A stretch of DNA of 11,611 bases, taken from NCBI GenBank assembly GCA_045540915.1, contig JAZQID010000014.1:1-11611 (forward strand), read 5' to 3'. Origin of the DNA: RGIG2206 sp045540915 (lineage in GTDB: Bacteria > Bacillota > Clostridia > Oscillospirales > Acutalibacteraceae). The notes beneath the pieces are model-generated. The model worked only from the letters and a program-made list of their open reading frames with translations. It had not been told where the DNA came from and ran no database searches. The translations under genes and the position numbers were made by a program. Positions 1 to 6,880 of the stretch are shown here, piece after piece (the first letter of the stretch is position 1; every line of letters starts with the position of its first letter).

Positions 1-1
1 G

Positions 2-1042
2 GTAAGCGTCCACGTCACCTGCAACACCACTCCCCACAACGACGAGATCGACCGCATCGGCGACTTTGCAAGGATAGCATACGATTTGGGTGCCGACGCC
101 TTTATTGTCGGTGACCTCGGCGCTATGTCGGTCGTCAGGGAAGCAGTGCCGCAGGCGGTCATTCACGCGTCGGTGCAGTCGGGCGTTACTAACTACCGCA
201 CCGCCCGTCAGCTCTATGAATTGGGCGTAAAGCGTGCCGTGCTTGCGAGGGAACTTTCCCTTGACGAGATCGCCGATATCAGAGCCAAGACTCCCAAGGA
301 GTTAGAGCTCGAATGCTTCGTTCACGGCGCTATGTGCGTGTCCTATTCGGGACGTTGCCTGCTTTCGAGCTATATGACAGGCCGCGACGCCAATCGTGGT
401 GATTGCGCCCAGCCTTGCCGCTGGAGCTACAGCCTTATGGAGCAAAAGCGGCCGGGTGAGCTTTTCGATATCACCGAGACCGACAAGGGCACCTATATCC
501 TGAATGCCAACGATCTTTGTATGGCCGAGCATATCGGCAAGCTGGTCGACGCAGGTGTGTCGAGCCTTAAGATCGAGGGCAGGGCCAAGTCCCATTACTA
601 CGTCGCGGTGACCACTAACGCCTATCGCGGCGCCATCGACGCTTATGCCGCCGACCCGACCGCGAGTGTGCCTGAGTGGGTCATCGACGAGCTCGGGAAG
701 ATAAGCCACCGCGCCTATTCCACAGGCTTTTATTTCGGCAAGCCGACCAATTCGCAGACCTACCTCACCGCAGGCTATGTGCGTGATTACGCGGTAGCCG
801 CCGTCGTTGAGGGATACGAGGACGGATATGTCATCGCATCTCTGAAGAATAAGTTTGCCGCGTCGACGGTGCTCGACTGCCTTGAGGCAAAGAGTGTGCC
901 TTTTGAGGTGCGCACCGAGGGTATGCAGGATGAAAACGGCCATCCCCTCGAGGTCGCAAATAAACCAACGATGCTTATCCGTATTCCGTTTGAGCGTCCG
1001 ATAACAGTCGGCTCGCTCTTGCGGATGAAGACCGATGAGTAA
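2..1042 (+). CDS. U32-family protein (RlhA/TrhP-like), 5'-truncated by window edge
   Basis: This is the C-terminal 346 codons of a U32 'peptidase' family protein. The frame is open to the first base, so the true start lies outside the window; an in-frame TTG at 86 is internal, because the family sequence (VTCNTTPHNDEIDRI) already begins upstream. The U32 signature is plain at about 311-370 (ECFVHGAMC, then SGRCLLSS), followed by GDCAQPC. This gives four closely spaced cysteines plus the LKIEGRAKS block at about 565-591. Characterised U32 members (E. coli RlhA, TrhP/YegQ) hydroxylate 23S rRNA C2501 or tRNA U34 using prephenate-derived metabolism, and conserved cysteines are needed; others were reported as collagenases. 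The neighbouring rRNA methyltransferase fits an RNA-modification role, but the subfamily cannot be fixed without the N-terminus. It ends with TAA at 1040-1042. Confidence 0.9.
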   Translation, partial: VSVHVTCNTTPHNDEIDRIGDFARIAYDLGADAFIVGDLGAMSVVREAVPQAVIHASVQSGVTNYRTARQLYELGVKRAVLARELSLDEIADIRAKTPKELELECFVHGAMCVSYSGRCLLSSYMTGRDANRGDCAQPCRWSYSLMEQKRPGELFDITETDKGTYILNANDLCMAEHIGKLVDAGVSSLKIEGRAKSHYYVAVTTNAYRGAIDAYAADPTASVPEWVIDELGKISHRAYSTGFYFGKPTNSQTYLTAGYVRDYAVAAVVEGYEDGYVIASLKNKFAASTVLDCLEAKSVPFEVRTEGMQDENGHPLEVANKPTMLIRIPFERPITVGSLLRMKTDE

Positions 1043-1052
1043 CATAAATCTT

Positions 1053-1077
1053 GCCGTCGGAGGCCTTCTCCGACGGC
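1053..1077 (+). terminator. Hairpin after the U32 gene, likely intrinsic terminator
   Basis: A perfect 10-bp inverted repeat (GCCGTCGGAG / CTCCGACGGC) surrounds a 5-nt loop, 10 bases after the U32 stop codon. It is followed by TGCCTTTGTAT, which is T-rich but not a clean U tract. The likely role is terminator, or partial terminator, between the U32 gene and the methyltransferase gene. Some read-through is possible because the next ribosome binding site follows within 12 bases. Confidence 0.6.
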
Positions 1078-1099
1078 TGCCTTTGTATAGGAAGATCAT

Positions 1100-2467
1100 A
1101 TGAAAAAGAACGACATTGTGGAACTGAATATCCAATCGATGACAGCCGAAGGCTCAGGTGTGGGCAGGGTGGACGGATTTGCTGTCTTTGTGCCCTGTAC
1201 CGCTGTCGGTGACAGGGTGCGCGCCCACATTATTAAGGTGACCAAGTCATACGCCGTCGGTAAGCTTGTGGAACTGCTTGACAGCTCGCCCGACAGGGTG
1301 GAAAGCGATTGCCCTGTCTTTGACAAATGCGGCGGATGTGCCCTGCGCCATATTGATTTTGAGGCCGAATGCCGCATCAAAAAGCAGAGGGTCGAGGATT
1401 GCCTGCGCCGTATAGGCGGACTTGATATCTCGGTCGAATCGATCGAGTGCGGCGCCCCTGAAGGCTATCGGAACAAGGCGCAGTACCCCGTGGGTATGTC
1501 TGAACAAGGCGTGCAGATCGGCTTTTTCGCGCCCCACAGCCACCGCATTATCGAGTGCCGCAACTGCAGGTTGCAGCCTGCTGAATTCGAGACGGTGCTC
1601 GAGGTCTTTGAGGACTATATGACCCAATGCCGCGTGCCTGCGTATGACGAGCAGACGGGCAGGGGGCTTATTCGCCATATTTACATTCGTCAGGCGGCGG
1701 TCGATGGCAAAATGATGGTCTGTGCCGTCATAAACGGCAAGGAATTGCCGAACGGGGAGCGCCTTGTCGAACTGCTCAAAGAAAGGCTCGGCGACCGACT
1801 CAAAACCGTCGTGCTGAATATCAATACCAAGGCTACCAACGTCATTTTGTCGGAGAAATGCCGTGTCATTTACGGCGACGGTTATCTTAACGACATCCTA
1901 TGCGGTGTAAAGGTGCGGCTGAATGCACTTTCATTTTATCAGGTCAATCACGATATGGCCGAGCGGCTTTATGAGGCGGCGGCCGAGCTTGCAGGCGAGG
2001 GAAAGGTCTTGCTCGACCTCTACTGCGGAGCGGGCACCATCGGTCTGTCGATGGCGAATAGGTTTGAGCGGCTTATCGGCGTCGAGGTGATAGATAAGGC
2101 GGTCGAGGACGCACGGTTCAACGCCGCCGAAAACGGCATCAATAATGCTGATTTTATATGTGCCGACGCCCACGAAGCTGCAAAAAGGCTTGAAGCTGAG
2201 GGACTGCGCCCCGATGTAGTTGTGGTCGACCCGCCGCGCAAGGGGCTTGCCCAAGGCCTGCCCAAGCTGATTGCAGAGAAAATGCAGCCCGAACGGGTGG
2301 TCTACGTCTCCTGTGACCCCGCAACGCTTGCGCGCGACCTCGCGGCATTTGCCGAAAGCGGCTACGCCACCCGTTGCGTCAAGGCCTTTAACCTGTTCCC
2401 CCGCACCGCGCACGTTGAGACGGTTGCTCTGTTGGAGCAGGTTAATGAATCAACTGTTTCAAAATAA
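1100..2467 (+). CDS. rlmD: 23S rRNA (uracil-5-)-methyltransferase, RlmD/RumA (RlmCD) family, with TRAM domain
   Basis: A 455-aa SAM-dependent RNA m5U methyltransferase of the TrmA/RumA family. Residues 1-60 are an N-terminal TRAM RNA-binding domain. The [4Fe-4S] cysteines are C71, C77 and C80 (CPVFDKCGGC) plus probably C156. FYQVN is at 279-283, SAM motif I DLYCGAGTIG at 306-315 and DPPR at 377-380. The catalytic cysteine is C405 in YVSCDP, and the general-base glutamate is E440 in the terminal HVET block. Every catalytic and cluster residue expected from E. coli RumA is visible. In Gram-positives one such enzyme (RlmCD) can methylate both U747 and U1939 of 23S rRNA, so position specificity is not predictable here. 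The ATG has an AGGAAG site just upstream. A second, TRAM-less paralogue lies at 4578-5720. Confidence 0.93.
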   Translation: MKKNDIVELNIQSMTAEGSGVGRVDGFAVFVPCTAVGDRVRAHIIKVTKSYAVGKLVELLDSSPDRVESDCPVFDKCGGCALRHIDFEAECRIKKQRVEDCLRRIGGLDISVESIECGAPEGYRNKAQYPVGMSEQGVQIGFFAPHSHRIIECRNCRLQPAEFETVLEVFEDYMTQCRVPAYDEQTGRGLIRHIYIRQAAVDGKMMVCAVINGKELPNGERLVELLKERLGDRLKTVVLNINTKATNVILSEKCRVIYGDGYLNDILCGVKVRLNALSFYQVNHDMAERLYEAAAELAGEGKVLLDLYCGAGTIGLSMANRFERLIGVEVIDKAVEDARFNAAENGINNADFICADAHEAAKRLEAEGLRPDVVVVDPPRKGLAQGLPKLIAEKMQPERVVYVSCDPATLARDLAAFAESGYATRCVKAFNLFPRTAHVETVALLEQVNESTVSK

Positions 2468-2499
2468 ATAACACAACCAAACGTCACAGGGAGGAAGCT

Positions 2500-3888
2500 A
2501 TGTACGACATACAAAACAGATGGAAGCTTGAAAACAATGTTTTAAGATATTACGGGCTGCGAAACTGTCCCGATATGTTCAAAAACACTGTAAAACTGTC
2601 CAAGAAGCAAAAGGCCATCGTCGAAAAGATGCCCTGTGAACTGACCGATGAACAGGTTAAGGTGTTAAAGCAACTTATCGGCGTGCAGATAGTGGAGCCT
2701 GACGATAAGAAAGTGACCCCTGCATCTTTAAGGGAAGCTAAGTTTTGCAAGACCTGTGTTGCCAATGATTATATAATCCCCGGCCTTGAATTTGATGAGA
2801 GTGGCAGATGTCCCATCTGTCAGTCTGAGGAAACCGCAAAAGATCTCAAGAGCGTCGTTCCGGTTATGAACACCTTTCCGAAATCCAAAAGATCGAGGTT
2901 TGATATTGCCGTCTTTTATACAGGCGGAAAGGACTCTACATATCTGCTTTACTATCTTTCAAGGGTGTTAAAGCTTCGGGTCCTTGCACTTACCTGGGAA
3001 ATTCCTTATATGTCCGAGTGTGCCAAAAAGAGCATTGAAAATGCAAAGGTTTTGTTGGACACGGTGGAGTTCATAAACAGAAAAGTATCAAACGCAGACT
3101 TAAGAAGAATATACGAAAAATTATATTCCTTGAGTGAAAATACTTGTGCGTGCCCCTCTTTAGCGTATGTGATGTTCTATCCCGAACTTGTGGCGAACAG
3201 GGTGCCCTATTTCGTTGTGGGCAACGAGCCTGCGCAACTGTTGGGACTCTATTTCAACCATATGGCTCCCAAAATTGCGTATAGCTTTTCTGAAAACAAA
3301 ATGTTAAACGCTTTGATAAACATCGGCAGGGTATTGACCTTGCGTCCGCCGCTTAAAATAGGGCAGTTCCACACCCTCGCTACTATGAAGCAGCTTGCTT
3401 ACGGGGATAATCCCATCAAGAAGTTGGCGGGCTATTCAAATCAGCTGGTTTATAATGTTTGCGAAGCTATAAAAGAGGTGCCGCAGATCACTGCGCCGTT
3501 AAAAAGAGCAATAAGAGTTTCTTCTTTTACGGGCAACATTCCCGCTTTTGTTCAGGTCGACCTCGATGACATAAGCGGAGGAGTATATGAGTGGAATAAG
3601 ATAAAGGACACCATCGTTAAGGAATGCGGATGGGTTGCTCCCGAGGAGACCGACAAAGGCTTACATACAAGCTGTAAGATAGAAAAATGTAAGGAGCATT
3701 CTCAGTTTGTAAGATTCTATCATATGCGAAGCTCTATGATACCCTTCAGCGCACTTGAAATTTCAATTGCGAGTAAGAATAAAAATCTGTCGCGTGAACA
3801 GGCTCTTGCAGAACTAAGCACAACGCTGGGCTTTTCGCTTGATGAAATTCCTGAGTGTGCTGTTATGAAGGAGTATTTCCAAAGATGA
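2500..3888 (+). CDS. PP-loop (N-type) ATP pyrophosphatase with zinc ribbon, N-acetyl-sugar-amidotransferase-like
   Basis: A 462-aa protein. Residues about 83-107 hold a CxxC...CxxC zinc ribbon (C83, C86, C104, C107). Residues 135-150 contain the PP-loop, FYTGGKDSTYLLY, the TGGKDS version of SGGKDS that binds ATP and adenylates a substrate. A CAC pair (C216, C218) and a C-terminal HTSCKIEKC segment follow. The ribbon followed by a PP-loop, and the C-terminal 'SREQA' region, recall WbpG/WbuX N-acetyl-sugar amidotransferases. However, the usual HisH/HisF-type ammonia-supplying partners are absent. Residues 1-75 are an extra helical region ending in a short 'LTDEQVKVLKQLIGVQIVEP' pattern that could be a winged-helix recognition domain; this is speculation. 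The start is supported by AGGGAGG at 2488-2494. Its TGA overlaps the next ATG (ATGA), so it is coupled to an electron-transfer protein. The gene is A+T-richer than both flanking methyltransferase genes, consistent with acquisition. The substrate is unknown. Confidence 0.8.
   Translation: MYDIQNRWKLENNVLRYYGLRNCPDMFKNTVKLSKKQKAIVEKMPCELTDEQVKVLKQLIGVQIVEPDDKKVTPASLREAKFCKTCVANDYIIPGLEFDESGRCPICQSEETAKDLKSVVPVMNTFPKSKRSRFDIAVFYTGGKDSTYLLYYLSRVLKLRVLALTWEIPYMSECAKKSIENAKVLLDTVEFINRKVSNADLRRIYEKLYSLSENTCACPSLAYVMFYPELVANRVPYFVVGNEPAQLLGLYFNHMAPKIAYSFSENKMLNALINIGRVLTLRPPLKIGQFHTLATMKQLAYGDNPIKKLAGYSNQLVYNVCEAIKEVPQITAPLKRAIRVSSFTGNIPAFVQVDLDDISGGVYEWNKIKDTIVKECGWVAPEETDKGLHTSCKIEKCKEHSQFVRFYHMRSSMIPFSALEISIASKNKNLSREQALAELSTTLGFSLDEIPECAVMKEYFQR
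3868..3873 (+). promoter_or_regulatory. Ribosome binding site fixing the EFR1 start
   Basis: AAGGAG lies 11 bases before ATG 3885, inside the end of the PP-loop gene. It supports the ATG in the ATGA overlap rather than the in-frame GTG at 3855, which has no Shine-Dalgarno and would add ten residues before the flavodoxin beta-strand. Confidence 0.7.
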
Positions 3889-4568
3889 ACGCGGTGGTTT
3901 TTTACTCCAACACGGGACAAAGTGAAAAAATAGCAAATTATTTTGCCAAAACCCTTTGCTATCCTATTTTTGAAATAACCAAGACCGTCGGTGAGAAATA
4001 TGAAAACCTTGTGTTGATATTTCCTGTGCATTGTCAGAACATCCCCGATGTCGTTAAAGGCTTCTTAACGGAACTTAAAGCAGAGCATCTGACCGTGATT
4101 GCGACCTACGGCAAAATGTGTTGCGGAAATGTTCTGTACGAAATCCAAAACAGGTATGATTTGAGGGTTGTAGCCGGGGCTTATGTTCCGTGCAAGCACA
4201 CGTATCTTGATAACGATGATGAGTTTTGCGATTTTGACCGATTATCGCCGATAATAGAGAAGATAAAGTCGCCTTCCGAAATCAAGCTACCGAAGCTGTA
4301 TAAGAACCCTTTGTCAAATCTGTTTCCTATACTCAGAAGCAGAATAGGAATTAAAATTTATAAGAATTCCGCTTGCAATAATTGCGGTGTCTGTTCCGAA
4401 CTATGCGGACTTAACGCGATAGAGCAGGGTGTGCCCAACGGCAAGTGTATTCGTTGCCTGAAATGCGTGAGACACTGCCCGAGCAACGCTTTAAGCTTCA
4501 GTGCCCGTTTGCCGTTGAAGGCCTATTTAAGCAAAAAACGAATGGATAGAATAATAGTATATATTTGA
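3885..4568 (+). CDS. EFR1-type flavodoxin-like / 2x[4Fe-4S] ferredoxin protein
   Basis: A 227-aa two-part redox protein. Residues 1-125 form a flavodoxin-like domain: MNAVVFYSNTGQSEKIA gives the first beta-strand and an FMN phosphate loop at 8-13, with a second strand LVLIFPVHC at 42-50. A linker follows. Residues 164-198 are a bacterial-type ferredoxin with two clusters: C164, C167, C170, C174 and C188, C191, C194, C198 (CxxCxxCxxxC twice). This layout matches the EFR1 family. The likely job is cytoplasmic one- or two-electron transfer to a partner enzyme. Coupling to the PP-loop gene through a 4-bp ATGA overlap makes that protein the obvious candidate partner, but this is inference. Like the upstream gene it is A+T-richer than the surrounding core genes. 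Its stop overlaps the ribosome binding site of the next gene. Confidence 0.82.
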   Translation: MNAVVFYSNTGQSEKIANYFAKTLCYPIFEITKTVGEKYENLVLIFPVHCQNIPDVVKGFLTELKAEHLTVIATYGKMCCGNVLYEIQNRYDLRVVAGAYVPCKHTYLDNDDEFCDFDRLSPIIEKIKSPSEIKLPKLYKNPLSNLFPILRSRIGIKIYKNSACNNCGVCSELCGLNAIEQGVPNGKCIRCLKCVRHCPSNALSFSARLPLKAYLSKKRMDRIIVYI

Positions 4569-4577
4569 GGTGTACCG

Positions 4578-5720
4578 ATGAACGAAAACCGTTGCCCCGT
4601 GTCGAAGAAATGCGGCGGCTGTCAACTGCAAAACCTGACCTACGACCGCCAGCTAAGCTTCAAGCAGGTGCGTGTCATAAAACTGTTGGGCAAATATCAC
4701 CACGTCAACGAGATAATCGGAATGGAGCACCCCTACCACTATCGCAACAAGGTGCAGGCCGCCTTCGGTGAGAAGAGCGGCAAGGTCGTGTCGGGCGTCT
4801 ATCAGTCCTCGACCCACAACATCGTCCCCATCGACAGCTGTATGATCGAGGACGAAAAGGCGGATGCTATCATCGTGACCATTCGCAAGCTTTTGGTCAG
4901 CTTCAAACTGCGCCCCTTTAATGACAAGACGATGCGCGGCTTTTTGCGTCACGTGCTGGTGCGCCGCGGCTTTGTCAGCGGTCAGATAATGGTGGTGCTT
5001 GTTACCGGTCAGGAAGAATTCCCGCGCGCAGACAAGTTTGTAAACGCCCTTTTGGAACGGCACCCCGATATTACAACAATCGTGCAGAACGTCAACGACC
5101 GACATACGAGCTTGGTGCTCGGCGACAAGTCGAAGGTGCTCTACGGGGAGGGGTATATCGAGGAGACACTTTGCGGCCACCGCTTCAGGATGTCGCCCAA
5201 GGCCTTTTATCAGATAAATCCCACGCAGACCGAGGTGCTTTATTCCAAGGCGCTCGAGTATGCCGAGCTTGATGGCAGCCAGACGGTCATCGATGCCTAT
5301 TGCGGCACGGGAACCATCGGCATAATCGCCGCATCCAAGGCAAAAAAGGTCATCGGTGTAGAACTCAACGCCGATGCTGTTGCCGATGCAAAGGTCAACG
5401 CCGCCCTCAACGGAGTGGATAACATTGAGTTTTACGAGGCAGACGCAGGCGAGTTTATGATCGAAGCGGCGGCTGAGGGCGTGGCGGTCGACGTCGTAAT
5501 AATGGACCCGCCCCGCGCAGGCGCAAGCCTTGACTTTTTGAAAGCGCTGACGACGCTTGCGCCCGAAAAGATAGTGTATGTTTCTTGCAATCCGCAGACG
5601 CAGGCGCGCGACTTGTCCTACCTGACCCGAAAGGGATATAAGGTGCGCCGCATCCAGCCCGTCGATATGTTCCCCCACACCGAGCATGTCGAAACGGTGG
5701 TATGCTTGAGCCAAAAATAG
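4578..5720 (+). CDS. 23S rRNA (uracil-5-)-methyltransferase, RlmD/RumA family, TRAM-less paralogue
   Basis: A 380-aa TrmA/RumA-family m5U methyltransferase that begins directly with the Fe-S motif. C6, C12 and C15 (CPVSKKCGGC) plus C88 would hold the [4Fe-4S] cluster; the N-terminal TRAM domain of the paralogue at 1100-2467 is missing. FYQIN is at 210-214, SAM motif I DAYCGTGTIG at 239-248 and DPPR at 310-313. The nucleophile is C337 in YVSCNP and the base is E372 in HVETVV. All catalytic residues are intact, so it should be active. TRAM-less RumA-like paralogues are common in Clostridia, and their target uridine is often unassigned. A GAGGTG ribosome binding site overlaps the previous stop. 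The last codons (HVETVVC, 5685-5705) contain an 18-bp sequence repeated 1158 bp downstream, so the present SQK-TAG ending may have come with an inserted segment. Confidence 0.92.
   Translation: MNENRCPVSKKCGGCQLQNLTYDRQLSFKQVRVIKLLGKYHHVNEIIGMEHPYHYRNKVQAAFGEKSGKVVSGVYQSSTHNIVPIDSCMIEDEKADAIIVTIRKLLVSFKLRPFNDKTMRGFLRHVLVRRGFVSGQIMVVLVTGQEEFPRADKFVNALLERHPDITTIVQNVNDRHTSLVLGDKSKVLYGEGYIEETLCGHRFRMSPKAFYQINPTQTEVLYSKALEYAELDGSQTVIDAYCGTGTIGIIAASKAKKVIGVELNADAVADAKVNAALNGVDNIEFYEADAGEFMIEAAAEGVAVDVVIMDPPRAGASLDFLKALTTLAPEKIVYVSCNPQTQARDLSYLTRKGYKVRRIQPVDMFPHTEHVETVVCLSQK
5688..5705 (+). repeat. 18-bp direct repeat, left copy (att-like), inside methyltransferase 3' end
   Basis: GTCGAAACGGTGGTATGC encodes VETVVC at the end of the methyltransferase gene. 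The identical 18 bases recur at 6846-6863 in the same orientation and are also preceded by a partly similar base context. The region between is A+T-rich and carries one foreign-looking gene. A repeat confined to the last codons of a gene, with a short alternative ending to each copy, is typical of site-specific insertion into a gene's 3' end. Confidence 0.7.
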
Positions 5721-5751
5721 CGTTATAGCTAAACAAGTTAATACATTGAAA

Positions 5752-5762
5752 AGAGGAAGAGG
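5752..5762 (+). promoter_or_regulatory. Ribosome binding site for the TTG-started orphan gene
   Basis: AGAGGAAGAGG lies just upstream of TTG 5765 and contains two overlapping GAGG elements; the first has a normal gap of about 8 bases to the TTG. No in-frame ATG occurs near the start of the open frame, so the TTG start is accepted. No promoter could be seen in the short gap after the methyltransferase gene. Confidence 0.55.
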
Positions 5763-5764
5763 AA

Positions 5765-6817
5765 TTGAGCGAGGATAAAAAGAACATCGTACAAGCTATT
5801 GCAGATGTGCTGTCACTAGCGGTCGGTGGTGAATCGATCGAAGTATCGCCATCCACTTGGCAAGATAAAATCCCTGTATCTGAGGAAATCAATGCTGCGT
5901 ATGTTGAAGAAATAGAAGCATATAAAGAAGCACCTGTTCCGGCTTGTGATAAAGCAACTGCGCTTAAATTGTTGAAGAAATTTAAGCGCAAGAATTTCCG
6001 TGATTTTTGGACTGCTCCTGTTGCGGAATATCTTCCTGCTGTAAGTGAGGGAACGATGAAATTGTGCGAAAAGGTTTACCCGCACGACGAAGCTATTCGT
6101 TATGCGAAAGAGCTGATCTCCACGCTTTCACCAAAAGAACTGGCGAAGGACTTTCTCTATGGCGTTGCACATAATGCACCCGAATATAGAACTGCGCTTG
6201 CTTGCTATTACTATATAAAAAATCTTCCCGAGCACGAGTTTGTTAAAAAGTACGTTGGGTCAACTTATGGCGAAGACGGTGAGTGGGAGGATAGATATTC
6301 CGAGACTTTATGCGAGATTTGCGGATATAATCACGAGGTTAGTGACGAGCCAAAAATGCGATTTTGGTACATTAATGGAAGAATGGCAAGTTTTTGTTTT
6401 GGCGGTCGAATGTCGCGAAGCAGTCTAAATACGGCAATTTTTTATTTGGAAGAATATAAAAAACTCACTCGACCAAAACATTTAATAACGGATTATGAGC
6501 ATTTTAAGAAAATTATAGAAGTGATTGATAGAACGCCTGAAAATATGACTTCGGGGAAACTGCGCCGTGAATTAAAACAATCTGGCCTGCTTAATATGAC
6601 AATCCGACAGATAGAAGCGTTTATCGATATGCTTGGATATTTGGACATTCTTCACCCCGATGATTCTCACGGTATGATTTACAAGCATACACCAGATAGA
6701 GATATGCTTTATCCGCTCAGCGATGGGTATGCGGCGCATCCTGTGAACCGTTGGACACGCAAATGCGGCATCGACTATGATAGTATTTCGATGCTCTTTG
6801 ACGGGATTTATAGTTAA
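5765..6817 (+). CDS. Uncharacterised protein with CxxC motif and possible C-terminal winged helix
   Basis: A 350-aa soluble protein that I do not recognise. It has no signal peptide or membrane segment. Residues 1-60 are acidic and probably linker-like; 64-170 are rich in predicted helix. C183-EI-C186 in LCEICGYNH could be half of a metal knuckle. Residues about 247-300 (MTSGKLRREL, then MTIRQIEAFIDMLGYLDIL) look like a helix-turn-helix/winged-helix unit. The tail, 305-350, is aromatic (NRW, YDSISMLF). The start is TTG with a purine-rich ribosome binding site. Base composition is clearly more A+T-rich than the methyltransferase gene it follows. It lies inside a segment bounded by exact 18-bp repeats that match that gene's 3' end, so it is best read as cargo of a small insertion. 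A regulatory or defence-type role is possible, but nothing in the sequence proves it. Confidence 0.75.
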   Translation: MSEDKKNIVQAIADVLSLAVGGESIEVSPSTWQDKIPVSEEINAAYVEEIEAYKEAPVPACDKATALKLLKKFKRKNFRDFWTAPVAEYLPAVSEGTMKLCEKVYPHDEAIRYAKELISTLSPKELAKDFLYGVAHNAPEYRTALACYYYIKNLPEHEFVKKYVGSTYGEDGEWEDRYSETLCEICGYNHEVSDEPKMRFWYINGRMASFCFGGRMSRSSLNTAIFYLEEYKKLTRPKHLITDYEHFKKIIEVIDRTPENMTSGKLRRELKQSGLLNMTIRQIEAFIDMLGYLDILHPDDSHGMIYKHTPDRDMLYPLSDGYAAHPVNRWTRKCGIDYDSISMLFDGIYS

Positions 6818-6845
6818 AAACGAAACATCTGCATTCTTACTGTGC

Positions 6846-6863
6846 GTCGAAACGGTGGTATGC
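6846..6863 (+). repeat. 18-bp direct repeat, right copy (att-like)
   Basis: This is identical to 5688-5705 and in the same orientation. It lies in an otherwise non-coding gap 28 bases after the stop of the 350-aa gene. It has no function of its own in this gap except as the displaced end of a methyltransferase gene. Confidence 0.7.
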
Positions 6864-6878
6864 CTCGAGAGGAGATAG
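6846..6878 (+). pseudogene. Displaced 3' end of an RlmD-type methyltransferase gene
   Basis: Read in the same frame as the methyltransferase gene, these bases give VETVVCLERR and a TAG stop. This is a credible natural C-terminus for the family (compare VETVVCLSQK at the current gene end). Upstream of 6846 the similarity stops abruptly. The simplest reading is that this was the original end of the methyltransferase gene, cut off when the cassette inserted. Its AGAGGAG (6868-6874) now also serves as ribosome binding site for the small ORF at 6881. Confidence 0.55.
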
Positions 6879-6880
6879 TT

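Larger units (their letters stand above)
5706..6863 (+). mobile_element. Putative inserted cassette at the 3' end of the rlmD-like gene (no integrase inside)
   Basis: The 1158-bp segment from just after the left 18-bp repeat through the right repeat contains a single A+T-rich orphan gene and replaces the last few codons of the methyltransferase gene. RumA/RlmCD genes are known integration targets for streptococcal phages and integrative elements, which leave a duplicated 3' end. No recombinase is encoded here, so it would be a decayed remnant or a cassette mobilised in trans. An alternative is a local tandem duplication with later replacement of the middle. Confidence 0.4.

Noticed and set aside
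302..1135. Antisense open frame across the U32 gene and the following hairpin
   Set aside because: The U32 signature lies on the plus strand over most of this span, and the antisense product has no recognisable motif.
2405..2450. A third copy of the att-like repeat at the end of the first methyltransferase gene
   Set aside because: The protein end is similar (HVETVALLEQ), but the nucleotides differ at many positions from the 18-mer, and no displaced copy was found before 4578.
4653..5714. Long open frame antisense to the second methyltransferase (353 codons)
   Set aside because: It overlaps a gene with all catalytic motifs, has no recognisable domain or ribosome binding site, and its composition is that of a shadow of G+C-rich codons.
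5718..5731. TAGC-GTTATA-GCTA inverted repeat just after the methyltransferase stop, as terminator
   Set aside because: The stem is only four base pairs with no U tract; too weak to call.
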